Source of the DNA: an uncultured Coriobacteriaceae bacterium
GTDB lineage: Bacteria > Actinomycetota > Coriobacteriia > Coriobacteriales > Atopobiaceae
NCBI GenBank assembly: GCA_902780305.1
Contig: CACZFB010000008.1
Coordinates: forward strand, 1-52,629
DNA: 52,629 bases
Direction: 5' to 3'
Within the stretch, counting starts at the first letter, position 1, and the number at the start of each line of letters is the position of its first letter. Shown here piece by piece: positions 1 to 9,900 of the stretch. Made by a program: the position numbers and the translations under genes. Under the pieces are notes generated by a model, which saw nothing but the letters and a program-made list of their open reading frames with translations, was not told the DNA's origin and made no database searches.

Positions 1-107
1 TTCGATTTCCCACTGTGTATTTTATCTAGTGGGAAATCGAAGCATTCCGTTTTGGCATATGCCCAGTTGGTGACGAAATCTCCCCAAAGTTCTTCCCACT
101 AATCGAA
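1..107. repeat. Left-edge intergenic repeat with inverted copies of a GTGGGAAATCGAA motif
   Basis: Positions 1-14 and 28-41 are perfect inverted 14-mers around a 13-nt loop. A third, diverged copy of the motif lies near 93-107 (cccactaatcgaa). The element may continue beyond the window edge. I see no ORF, promoter or RNA gene here. Function is unknown; together with the next palindrome it fills the space downstream of the oxidoreductase operon. Confidence 0.55.
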
Positions 108-139
108 AAAGGCCGTAGCTATCGGCAACCACGATGGCA

Positions 140-213
140 CCAATGGAAAGGGGCAACCCCCATTGATTGATCGTACGACCTATCAATGGGGGTTGCCCCC
201 TTCTATTGATTGG
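140..213. repeat. Nested intergenic palindrome, family A copy 1
   Basis: The inner arms at 150-167 and 182-199 are perfect 18-mers; short outer arms (ccaat/attgg) extend the stem. Each arm contains a self-complementary GGGG(C/T)AACCCC core, so an arm can fold alone or with its partner. It lies immediately downstream of the oxidoreductase gamma stop codon and probably ends that transcript, although there is no long U-tract. Confidence 0.75.
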
Positions 214-225
214 CGTAAGCCGTTG

Positions 226-783
226 CTACGCGTCGATACCGAGCTGGAAGGCGCGCAGGTTGGGCTCGAGCAGGTGTTGACGCTTGGGCGGGACGCACTT
301 GGCGATGGCCGCCTCGATGGTCTCGCGCTCGCAGAACGGCGCGACCGACCACAACTTGCCCAGGCACACGATGTTGGCGAGGCCCTTGAGGCCCGCCTCC
401 TCGGCCAGGTGCGTAGCAGCAAGCTCGTGCACCGCAACGCCCTCGGCGAGCTCGATGCCCTGGGCACCGTTCATGGCCAGGGTCGTGTCGATTACCACGA
501 CGCCGCCCGGCTGCACGCTGCCCGCGAACTTCTCGACGCTGGGCTGGTTCATGGCGATAACGGCCGTGGGACGGGTAATAAACGGCGAACCGATGGCCTC
601 GTCCGAAAGCGAGACGCTGCAGTTGGCGGTGCCGCCACGCATCTCGGGACCGTAGCTGGGCATCCACGACACCTGGCGGCCGTCGATCAGGCCGCAGTTG
701 GCAATAATCTTGCCGGCAAAGAGCAGGCCCTGACCGCCGAAACCAGAGAGCACGCACAAAAGCTCGTGATTGAACTCTGCCAT
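226..783 (-). CDS. 2-oxoacid:ferredoxin oxidoreductase, gamma subunit
   Basis: This 185-residue protein is the gamma (PFOR domain III-like) subunit of a four-subunit 2-oxoacid:ferredoxin oxidoreductase, which oxidatively decarboxylates a 2-oxoacid to an acyl-CoA and reduces ferredoxin. It shows the N-terminal glycine-rich signature LSGFGGQGLLFAGK and the conserved PSYGPEMRGG block. I start at the ATG ending at 783, because family similarity begins at MAEFNHELL and the upstream in-frame extension is an arginine-rich shadow of the beta gene. It is the last gene of the operon, 4 nt after the beta stop codon. The substrate (branched-chain 2-oxoacid or 2-oxoglutarate) cannot be read from this subunit. 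Confidence 0.93.
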   Translation of the reverse strand: MAEFNHELLCVLSGFGGQGLLFAGKIIANCGLIDGRQVSWMPSYGPEMRGGTANCSVSLSDEAIGSPFITRPTAVIAMNQPSVEKFAGSVQPGGVVVIDTTLAMNGAQGIELAEGVAVHELAATHLAEEAGLKGLANIVCLGKLWSVAPFCERETIEAAIAKCVPPKRQHLLEPNLRAFQLGIDA

Positions 784-787
784 GACC

Positions 788-1684
788 TTACGCCTCCTTC
801 TTCTGTTGCGCGATGGGGCAGTCCTTGGCGCGGTCGAGCGCGGCTTCGGCAGCGTTGGCAAAGCCATCGGCCACCACGTCCTTGTACACGCCCAGCGGAT
901 AGTACGGCAGCATGTTGTCGCGCAGCCACTGGAAGGCATCCTGCGGCGTCATGCCCCAGTTGGTGGGACAGGTGGCGACGACCTCAACCAGCGAGTAGCC
1001 AATGCCGTCAATTTGGTTTTGGAACGCCTTCTTTATGGCCTTCTTGGCCTGCATGATGTGGGCGCGCGAGTCGCAGGTAACGCGCTCCACGTACGCAACG
1101 CCGTCCAGCGTGGAGACCATCTCGGCGATGCGCACGGGATAGCCCACCTTGCTCACGTCACGGCCATACGGGCTGGTTTGCGTAACCTGGTTGGGCAGCG
1201 ACGTGGGAGCCATCTGGCCGCCGGTCATGCCATAGATTGCGTTGTTGATAAAGATCACGGTGATCTTCTCGCCACGGGTGGCGGCATGGACCGTCTCGGC
1301 CGTGCCGATGGAGGCCAGGTCGCCGTCGCCCTGGTAGGCGAACACCACGTTGTCGGGATGCACGCGCTTGACGCCGGTGGCCACCGCGGGCGCACGGCCA
1401 TGCGCGGCCTCGATCATGTCGCAGTTAAAGAAGTCGTACATCATAACGGAGCAGCCCACGGGCGCGATGCCCACGGTCTTGCCCTCGATGCCCAGCTCGT
1501 TGATGCACTCGGCAACCAGGCGGTTGACGATGCCGTGCGTGCAGCCAGGGCAGTAGTTGGTAACGACGTCGGTAAGCACACGCGGGCGCGCGGCGACGAT
1601 CTTCTCGGTCTCGGCGATCTGCGAGCCGATGCGCTCCTGCTGGTAGCTGGGCAGGGTAATGGGTGCAACGTTGGCCTTTGCCAT
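788..1684 (-). CDS. 2-oxoacid:ferredoxin oxidoreductase, thiamine-diphosphate-binding beta subunit
   Basis: This 298-residue subunit carries the catalytic thiamine diphosphate. Visible are the CPGCTHG motif near residue 45 and the ThDP fold signature GDGD followed after about 25 residues by NN (near residues 118-148). It pairs with the alpha subunit encoded one base upstream to form the active site. The start is the ATG ending at 1684; the alpha stop codon is 1686-1688, so the two genes are packed with no spacer and are probably translationally coupled. Length and motifs are normal for the VorA/KorB family. Confidence 0.95.
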   Translation of the reverse strand: MAKANVAPITLPSYQQERIGSQIAETEKIVAARPRVLTDVVTNYCPGCTHGIVNRLVAECINELGIEGKTVGIAPVGCSVMMYDFFNCDMIEAAHGRAPAVATGVKRVHPDNVVFAYQGDGDLASIGTAETVHAATRGEKITVIFINNAIYGMTGGQMAPTSLPNQVTQTSPYGRDVSKVGYPVRIAEMVSTLDGVAYVERVTCDSRAHIMQAKKAIKKAFQNQIDGIGYSLVEVVATCPTNWGMTPQDAFQWLRDNMLPYYPLGVYKDVVADGFANAAEAALDRAKDCPIAQQKKEA

Positions 1685-1685
1685 G

Positions 1686-2783
1686 CTACTCACCCCTCTC
1701 CATGGTTGCGGCAGCCTGCTCGATGGCCGCCAGGACCTCCTCGGGCGTGGGCAGCACGCCGCCGGTTTGGCCATAGAACGACACGGGCACGCGGCCGGAC
1801 GCGGCAAGGCGCACGTCCTCCACCATCTGACCCATGTTGAGCTCCACGCTCAGGAACGCACGCGTGCCGCCGTCAATGAGCTGGCCTATGGCCTGCTCGG
1901 GGAACGGCCACAGCGTGATGGGGCGCAGCAGGCCACACTTGATGCCCTTGGCGCGGGCGTCTCGCACGGCGGTGCGGGCAATGCGGCTCGCCGCACCAAA
2001 GGCAACGACCACCAGCTCGGCGTCGTCGCACATCATGAGCTCGGCGCGCTGCTCTTTGGCGCGAATCGCGGCATAGCGCTCGAAACGCTCGTGGTTGGTG
2101 TCGTTGAGCTTCTCGGGGCTGAGGTACAGCGAGTTCACCACGTTGTGCTCGCGCTCCATGCGCGTGCCGGAGGTCGCCCACGGCTTGGCGGGCAGCGACT
2201 CGGGGTCGCGCTCGGGCGGCAGCAGCACAGGCTCCATCATTTGGCCAATCATGCCGTCGGCCAGAATCATCGTGGGCGTGCGGTAGGTGTCGGCGAGGTC
2301 GAACGCGTCGTAGATAAGGTCAGCCATCTCCTGCACCGTGGAGGGCGCGAGCACCGGCATAAAGAAGTCGCCGTGGCCGAGCGCGCGCGTGGCCTGGAAG
2401 TAGTCGGACTGGCTGGGCTGGATGCCGCCAAGTCCTGGGCCGCCACGCTGCACGTTAACGATAACGCCAGGCAGGTCGGCACCGGCCATGTACGAGACGC
2501 CCTCCCCCTTGAGCGAGACGCCAGGCGAGCTGGAGCTCGTCATAACACGCGCGCCTGCGGCCGCGGCGCCGTACACCATGTTAATGGCCGCAATCTCGCT
2601 CTCGGCCTGCAGGAAGGTGCCACCGATGAGGGGAAGCTTCTTGGCCATGTAGGCCGCGAGCTCGGTTTGCGGCGTAATGGGATACCCAAAGAAGAAGCGG
2701 CAGCCGGCGCGCATGGCAGCCTCGGCCAGCACCTCGTTGCCCTTCATGAGCACGCGCTCTTGCGCTGCGTTGTTATTTGCCAT
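1686..2783 (-). CDS. vorB: 2-oxoacid:ferredoxin oxidoreductase, alpha subunit (VorB type)
   Basis: The 365-residue protein begins with the family opening around KGNEVLAEAAMRAGC and contains FFGYPITPQTE, the QAESEIAAINM block and the GGPGLGGIQPSQSD block of VorB-like alpha subunits (pyrimidine-binding and transketolase-like domains). VorB enzymes use 3-methyl-2-oxobutanoate and related acids, linking amino-acid fermentation to reduced ferredoxin; a 2-oxoglutarate-specific enzyme would look similar, so the substrate is an inference. The ATG directly abuts the TAG of the ferredoxin gene. Operon order is ferredoxin, alpha, beta, gamma. Confidence 0.94.
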   Translation of the reverse strand: MANNNAAQERVLMKGNEVLAEAAMRAGCRFFFGYPITPQTELAAYMAKKLPLIGGTFLQAESEIAAINMVYGAAAAGARVMTSSSSPGVSLKGEGVSYMAGADLPGVIVNVQRGGPGLGGIQPSQSDYFQATRALGHGDFFMPVLAPSTVQEMADLIYDAFDLADTYRTPTMILADGMIGQMMEPVLLPPERDPESLPAKPWATSGTRMEREHNVVNSLYLSPEKLNDTNHERFERYAAIRAKEQRAELMMCDDAELVVVAFGAASRIARTAVRDARAKGIKCGLLRPITLWPFPEQAIGQLIDGGTRAFLSVELNMGQMVEDVRLAASGRVPVSFYGQTGGVLPTPEEVLAAIEQAAATMERGE

Positions 2784-2990
2784 CTACTTCACCACCGTAA
2801 TTGCGACGTCGGGACAGGTGGTGTAGCACGAAGCGCACCCAATGCACCCGTCCGGATCAACCAGTTTCGCGGGATGATACCCCTTAGGCGTAATGCGCTC
2901 CTCGTCGAGCGCGAGCACGCCCTTTGGACACGCGGCGACGCACAGGCCACAGCCCTTGCAAAACACGTCGTCGACGATTATTCGTGCCAT
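2784..2990 (-). CDS. 2x[4Fe-4S] ferredoxin-type delta subunit of the 2-oxoacid oxidoreductase
   Basis: A 68-residue protein with two cluster motifs: CKGCGLCVAACP near residues 11-22 and CIGCASCYTTCP near residues 49-60. It moves electrons from the ThDP site to soluble ferredoxin. It is the first gene of the operon and has a clear ribosome binding site (AGGAAG) a few bases upstream of the ATG ending at 2990. It abuts the alpha gene without spacing. Confidence 0.95.
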   Translation of the reverse strand: MARIIVDDVFCKGCGLCVAACPKGVLALDEERITPKGYHPAKLVDPDGCIGCASCYTTCPDVAITVVK

Positions 2991-3030
2991 ATTCCCTTCC
3001 TCTCTCTCCTAGGGTTATGGGCATTCAGCC

Positions 3031-3036
3031 ATTATA
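3031..3036 (-). promoter_or_regulatory. Probable -10 box of the oxidoreductase operon
   Basis: On the minus strand the sequence reads TATAAT, a perfect -10 hexamer, about 40 nt upstream of the ferredoxin ATG. No good -35 lies at 17 nt; TTGCGC sits at a short 14-nt distance. The palindrome at 3145-3171 separates this promoter from the gene upstream. Confidence 0.5.
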
Positions 3037-3144
3037 GGCCTAGATATCGTGCGCAAGGGATTGTTAACAAAAGTTGTGTGGGGTCGACGTATGGGGTGGG
3101 GGCCAATCAAGCTCCAATAGAGTCTGTTCGCTCAGGACGAATCC

Positions 3145-3171
3145 GAGAAAAGGGGCCTGGCCCCTTTTCTC
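3145..3171. terminator. Perfect 13-bp-arm palindrome overlapping a stop codon
   Basis: GAGAAAAGGGGCC and its exact reverse complement are separated by one base. The right end overlaps the TGA of the P-loop ATPase gene (complement of 3170-3172). On the minus strand the descending arm is followed by only a few T residues. It probably acts as a terminator between the P-loop gene and the oxidoreductase operon. Confidence 0.65.
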
Positions 3172-3853
3172 ATTCCCAGGGGCGCTTGACGTAGCGCGGC
3201 AGGATCACGATGGGCTCGTTGGGGTCGGGCGCGTAGGCCGCGGCTTCGGGCACAACGGTGGCCGCGAGCGGCAAGCCCGTAAGCCTGGCCACCTCGCGTG
3301 CAAAGGCACGGCCACGCTCCACGTGCTCGTCAGTCGTCTCGTCGCCCAAGTTGGACGTGTTAAGAATCCCGGTCGCACGCAAATGCGCGTGCTCCTCGAT
3401 GTCGGGCAGCATTGCCGCCGCCTCCTCGGGCGTCTGCGTGAGCGCACGGAACGCCGACACCGCATACAACACCTGCGCCTCGGCCTCCACAAGCATCTTC
3501 GACCAGCGTCCCACCGTGGTGGCGCCATCGTCGTCGCCACCCACGTCCAGGATAAGCCGCTGCGTTGGGTCGCGGCGCACCGCACCAATAACCGCGTCAA
3601 GCTCGCCAGAGAGGCTGGGCGTGTCAAGCGTGGTGCGGGCGAGCACCGGCGCAATCAGGCGCACGCCGGCATCATCGAGCAGCTCAGGATAGTCGCTCGA
3701 GCGGAAGTACGGGTTAACCACGTCGAGGTCAGCCAGCGTCACCGCATGGCCAGCGGCAGCCTCCGCCAGCGCAAGGCCCAGCGCAACGTTGGTCTTCCCC
3801 ACCCCGGCATGCCCCACGAGCACCGTGATGGGCGCCAGCTTGAGTTCGTTCAT
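3170..3853 (-). CDS. P-loop ATPase of the ParA/MinD/CobQ class
   Basis: A 227-residue SIMIBI-class nucleotide-binding protein. It has the deviant Walker A GHAGVGKTNVA near residues 14-24, the LADLDVVNPYFR segment resembling switch I/A' motifs, and LILDVGGDDDGA as the Walker B region. The start is the ATG ending at 3853 because AAGGAGG lies 6 nt upstream; a longer in-frame start has no such site. It is transcribed in the same direction as, and just upstream of, the 2-oxoacid oxidoreductase operon. A role in maturation or regulation of that enzyme is possible but unproven, as no partner-specific motif is visible. Confidence 0.8.
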   Translation of the reverse strand: MNELKLAPITVLVGHAGVGKTNVALGLALAEAAAGHAVTLADLDVVNPYFRSSDYPELLDDAGVRLIAPVLARTTLDTPSLSGELDAVIGAVRRDPTQRLILDVGGDDDGATTVGRWSKMLVEAEAQVLYAVSAFRALTQTPEEAAAMLPDIEEHAHLRATGILNTSNLGDETTDEHVERGRAFAREVARLTGLPLAATVVPEAAAYAPDPNEPIVILPRYVKRPWE

Positions 3854-3961
3854 GTGCCCTCCTTTTGGGACTGCCTCGCACGTCCTCATCGCGCAACGGC
3901 GTCCATTGTAAACCAGCGGCGCGCACGCGTCCGAACAAAGGTTGTCCGTTTGCGAGAACCG

Positions 3962-6900
3962 CTACTTTGTGCGGCGCACCAAGCGTCGACATCCCACGAG
4001 GACGAGCAGCATCCCAGCCACGAGCACGGCGAGGGGCGGCTCGGTGCGGTCGCCCGTGCTGGGCGTCGACGTCGACCCGGTCGTCGACGTGGCTGTGGTC
4101 GCGCTCCCCTGCCCCGCCTGACTGGGCTGGCCCGTCTGGCCCGCTTGCCCGCCCCGACTCGTCTGCGCGGCATCCGCGTACGCCAGCACATGCGTGGAGT
4201 ACCGGTCGCTCTCCACGTTGAGCGAGTCCCCCGTGCCCTTGGCCAGCACGTCCACCGCACCCTCGTGCACGCGCAGCACATAGAACGTGCGATTCGTGCC
4301 ACCACTCGCCTTTAGCGCCTGTGGCACCGCAAGCGCCAGCTTGAGCGGCTGGTCCGTGGTGTGCACACCCACGGAATCGGCCTGCTCGCTTCCCACCCGC
4401 TTGGCAATCGAGAGGTCGAACCACACCCCGGCCTGCGCCTCCAGCTCGCGCAGCTTCGCCGCAAGCAGATCCCGCTCCTCCGCACCGAGGTCGGCCTCAC
4501 GCACGGCACTCGACGTGAGTGTTACGTACACGTCCGCCTTGGCGGCCGTGGCCTCCCGCAAAAACATCGCGCGCATCACCGCATCGAAGCTACCTTCGCG
4601 CGAAGAGACCACCGGCGAGCCCGTGGTGTTAGCGATGGCCGTATGCACCTGGTACGTCTGGGGCTCGACATCCGGAACGTCCGCGCCATCCCAACGCGCA
4701 CGCAGCGTGAGGTCGTCCAGAATGGGCGTGGCCGAGAAGTCAAACGGCTCGTCCGCGCCATCCACGAACCACCCCAAGAACGCATGTCCCTCTCGCACGG
4801 GGTCGGCCGGCCGAATCGCAAGGTCCCCGTGCCGAACGGTCTGCGTGCCCACCGCACTACCGCCAGCGCTGTCAAACGCAACCGTATAGGTCGCCTCCGC
4901 AAACTTCGCGTACAGGGTGAGGTCCTGGGTAACCGGCGCCGTAAAGTCGTACGCCTTCGTGAGCGCCTCGTCCGCATACCATCCCGCAAACACGAAGCCG
5001 TAGCGGTACGGATCCTGCGGCAACGTCGCCCGGTCGCCCCAGGCAACCACTTGCTCGTCCACCAGCTCGCCACCGCTGACAAACCTCACGTCCAGCAAGC
5101 GGGCGTCCCATTTGGCACGCAGCTCCAAGTCGTGCGTAACGGGGGTGGCAAAGTTGAAACGCCGAAGCGCCTTGCCGTCGCGGTCATCGTCGAAGCACAG
5201 GCGGTCCGCAACGGCGGGGTCATCGTTGATGAGCTCATCTGCCTGCTCGCGTGTAATGTATCCATCGGGCAGGACTTCCCACCAGCCGTCAAACTCATGG
5301 CCCTCGCGTGAAAGAGCAGCGGGCTCGCTGGCCAATCCAAAGTACGGCACCTCCTGCGACGGCACGTCGCCGCCACCGTCGGATTTGAAGTCCACCCTTA
5401 GGAACGCGTTCTCCTTCTTCCATTGAGAATACAAAAGAAGGTCGCCCGTAATGGGTGTGGTGAGGACATACCGGTGCTTGCCCTCCTGATCCGTGGACCA
5501 CCCGTCAAACAAGAAGCCCTTTCTTACGGGATCGCTCAGGGAGGCAAGGGTGTCTCCATGGCTCACGACCACGGGGCTGAGCTCGCTGCCACCCTGGGTG
5601 TTGAAAGTTACCGTATGCTTCTTTGCCCGCCACCGCGCGCGCAGCAAGACGTTGCCTATTACCGGCGAGGAGAAGTCGTAGGGCAGCAGCACCTGGTCGA
5701 CCCCGCCCTTGCGGTCTATCCACACCACATCGCCCGCTGCGTCCAAATCGTCTTGCGAGACCGCCCCGTCCGGCAGCAGCTCGTACCAGCCAACGAAATC
5801 GTACCCCTCACGCTCGGGATCGGTTGGCCGCGTGGCAACGCCCCCGTCGTGTACGGTTTGCGGCTGCATCGCAGACGGCGCCTGCCAGTTGAGGTCGAAC
5901 GTAACTTCGTGCGTCGTCGCTTGCGGCTCGATCCAATGCGCCACGAGGACGAGGTCCTGGGTCACCGGCGACGAGAAGTCGTAGGGCGCATCGGCGTTGC
6001 CAAGATACCACCCAGCAAACCTGTGCCCATCCCTCGTTGGGTCGAGCGGAGGCGCAACCGTTTCGCCCGCATGCACACGCTGAGAATCGACTGGCGTGCC
6101 ACCGGCAGAGTCGAAGACCACGTTGAACGCAGTTGGCGCCGCATCCCACGCAGCATGGAGCGTGATGTCTGCCTCTACCGGTGTCGCAAAATTGTACGGC
6201 ACGTCCGGATTGGTGAGATACCAGCACCTAAACACGTAGCCTTCCTTGGTGGGATCTTCGGGCTCGGACGCAGTTTGGCCGTCCTCGACCTTCTGGGGCT
6301 CGATCCCACTGCCGCCGGCGGAGTCAAACGTTACCTCATGACGCTTTGCCCACACTACCTCGAGCGTCATATTCTGCATAACCGGCAGGGTAAAGTCGTA
6401 GGGCACAGTCTCACCAGACTTGACCCAATGCTTGAAGATGTAGCCCTCCCGTGTTGGCTCCTCATTGGGATACGATTTGATACTTTGGCCATAGGCAAGC
6501 CACTCGGTAAACGGTTCATCACCGTTTTCGTTACCGGTTACATAGGTGACCTTATATTCAATAGGCATCCAACCGGCACGCAAGACGAGGTCTCCCGTCA
6601 CGGGCTGGCTGAAGTCGTACTCATTGACCTTCCCGTCGGCATACCACCTGTCGAACGTAAAGCCGGCAAGCCCTTCTGGCGGATCCGGTGCGGTAGCACA
6701 TTGCCCGTCCTCGACCGTCTGCGTATCGACCGGCGTCCCACCCATCGAGTCGAAGACGACCTTCCATGTTTTGGTCGTGGGATCCTGCCCCGAATCCGGC
6801 GTAGACTCCCGCTCCCACATGGCAACGACGGTAATGTCCTCACGCACGGGATAGGACACCGAGTACCGGCTTCCGTAGTGCCAACCCTGGGCAGACTCGT

Positions 6901-9900
6901 CCGCCACGCGATAGTACCAGCCTTTGAACAGGTAGCCGTTACGCGTGGGCGTTGGCAAATCCGCGATCTCGTACTCGTGGGAGATCCACCGACCGTCTCG
7001 GACGATGTACGAGGTAGGGCTCACCGTGCCACCGTTTGCGTCGAGCGTCACGGTATACAACTTGGTCCACATCGCCGTAAGCGTGAGGTCCGCGTAGACG
7101 GGTCGCGTAAACTGGTACGAATAGCCGTCCCTGTCGCCCGGGGCATGCCAGCCGCTGAACCTATAGCCGTCCTTTGCTGGATCGGGACTTGGCCTGGTAG
7201 CCTGCGCGCCATATGCCACGGGCTGCTCGTCCGCCAAAGGCGTGGCGCCATCCTCGTCCACAAACCTCACCGAATGCGTTTGGGGCTTCCAGTTGGCATA
7301 GAGCCTGAGGTCGGAAGTGACCGTATCCGTTGCGAAGTCCCACCTGTTCGTAAAGAAGTCGTTGGTATACCAGCCCTCGAGGTCGTAGCCCTCACACGTG
7401 ATGTCTGTTGGTATCTGGCTCAAGGCAATGCATTGCCCATGTGCCACCTCAATCGAGGATATGTTTGACGTGCCATTGCACGGAACGAACCATACCGTAT
7501 GGGGCGGTTCCGTTTGCTTGCGCCATCGTGCCGTAAAGGCAATGCTCGAGGTGGCTGGCGTATTGAAGTCAAAGAGCCTTCCCGTTTGATCATCCCGCCA
7601 CGTCTTGTACACCCATCCTTCCAGCTCCATGCCGGGATTGAGCGATTCTGCAGTTGGCGCCAAAATCGTTTCGCCGATCTCGAGGTCAATGTAGTAGAGC
7701 TTGTTGATGTTGTCGTACCCCATGGGATGCGCAGTGTCGCTGCTCACCGGAGGCTTGCCCCCGGTGCTGTCGAACGTATAGCGGACGCACCACTTGGCAT
7801 ACAGCGTCATGTCGCGCTGCACCGGCGTCGAGAAGTCCCACTCCTGCGTGCATGCCTCGTCGGCGTACCACCCCTTAAACGCAAAGCTGCCGTTGAGGTT
7901 GTCCACCCACACGCGGCGCGTGTCGAACTTTACGGGAGTATAGTCGGGCACACTGGCGGGCAAGCCCTCCGCGACTCTTTGGTCGGGCACGTCGGAGCCA
8001 CCTGTGCTGTCAAACGTCACGATCACACCCGTGGAGAGGGTCGCCTCACCCGCACTCTGTCCCACCTTACACGCGCGATCATCGCTCCTAAAGCTGGCTA
8101 CAGACCCCTTGCCCCCGAGTCCCTGCGTGAGTACGACCGGCTCGCCCGTCTTGGGCTTTTGGTACGTCGTCACGTCGATGCAGGCCTCGCCTGCAAGCAC
8201 GTCGTCTATGGCAATCGTCGTGTCCTTGCCCAAGAACACGTTGCTGTCCACCGAAGACTCGTCGGGGAGCTTCGTGCTGTTCTTCTTGACTACGGGAGTG
8301 CCAAACGCCCTGAGCGTCGCTCCTTCAGGCACGTATACGCCAGCGCCACTCCCAACGGCCCGGTTCTGGGTAATCGTCACGTCGCCAAGCGTGAGCGTGG
8401 AGTCTTCTCCCATGAGCACGCCACCGCCAGGCCCGCTTGCGTAAGCACCGGTAATCGTGCCGCCGCCCGTAAGGGTGAGCGTCGCACCAGAAGCCAACTG
8501 GATAACCGAGCCGTCCGCGACGCCCTCGGTCCTTTTGGAGAGACCCCTGTCGAGCGTATGGTGCGCAAGATCTATGGTGACCTCTGCGTACGCGGGGATC
8601 ACGAGCGCCCCATCGAGCGGCGTCGCCGTGAGGTCCGAATCCAGCGTGACGGCTTTGCCCGTGGTACCCGACTGTTGCAGAAGCCAGCTTGCCAGGCTCG
8701 ACCACGTCATGTTCCAGTTGGCCCACACCTTCGTGCCGTTGCTCGAGACGGGTATTCCCTCGTTCACCCCGTATGTGAAAGACCCATCCTCACTGCGCCA
8801 GCTGTCGATGAACTTGCCCGGAATCTCGACGTCGCAGGCCGGGGCATACGCGCGAGATCCCTTGAGCAGATGGGTTTGCGCCATACGCTGCTCCTGTGGC
8901 TCATCGGTCCAGAACTCCACCGTCCAGTACTCCAAATCGGATGGATAGTTTGCCTCCCACAGTTGCTTTGCCTGGCTTTGGCTCAAAAAGCCCACGAATA
9001 CCCAACCATACAGCGTGCCACGCTCGGCAAATGTTCCCATGTTGCCAAAGAGCACGGGGTTCACCGAGTTGGCGCATGCCCGCGGCGTGGGTTCATCGTT
9101 TCGCGATGGGACTGCACCCGCATAGACTACGCTCGAATGGGTGGCGTGCACGTCTCCGGTTCGCGGTACCGAGTCCGCAAACGCAAGGCCCTGCGCCTCT
9201 GCCGCGTTCATTGCCGAAAGGGGCGAGAACTGCACGCCGCCCACGCTCACCGAGGAGGTTGTCCCCCGCGCGGGAAACCCCAAGCCGCCGTCCTCCCCCA
9301 GCAGCTCGGGGTGAGTCGTGCACACCACCACTTTGCCACGCACGTCCTTGAGCTTTGGCATCGCCGATCCCAAGTACAGGTAGCTCTTATAGTCATCAAG
9401 CTCGGTGCGCAGCTTCCTAAACACCTGGGCGGCATCGTCCGTCTCGCTGAGTGCAACCACCACGGTCTCGTAGGGATGCTTCTTCAAGAAGGACCGCATG
9501 TAGTTGATGGCACGTTTAAACGATATGGCGTTGCCGTTTGCGTCTTGGGCGTAATACAGAGTCTCTCCACCGTCGGTCTGCACCCGTTCGGCGACCCACA
9601 ACGTGTCCTTGCTGCCGCTCCATCCGACTCCGGGATCCTCCGCGGTTACATGCAGCTCGAACAGGCGAACACCCTGCGTGAGCTGCGTGGCGATGGTTGA
9701 GTCCTGCGCTTTTGCGTTGCTCACGTTCCCATTGCCCGCAGCCTGCTGACTGGGAAGAAAGAGATTCGAGGTCGCCGAGCCAGACGTTCCCGGCAGCACG
9801 ATGTCGCTCAGATAGCGCTCGCCGGCGATGCCACACATCCAGTCCCCGTTTGTGAGCGCGCTCGCGTCGCCATCAAACTGAGGCTCTGCGGCATATGCCG

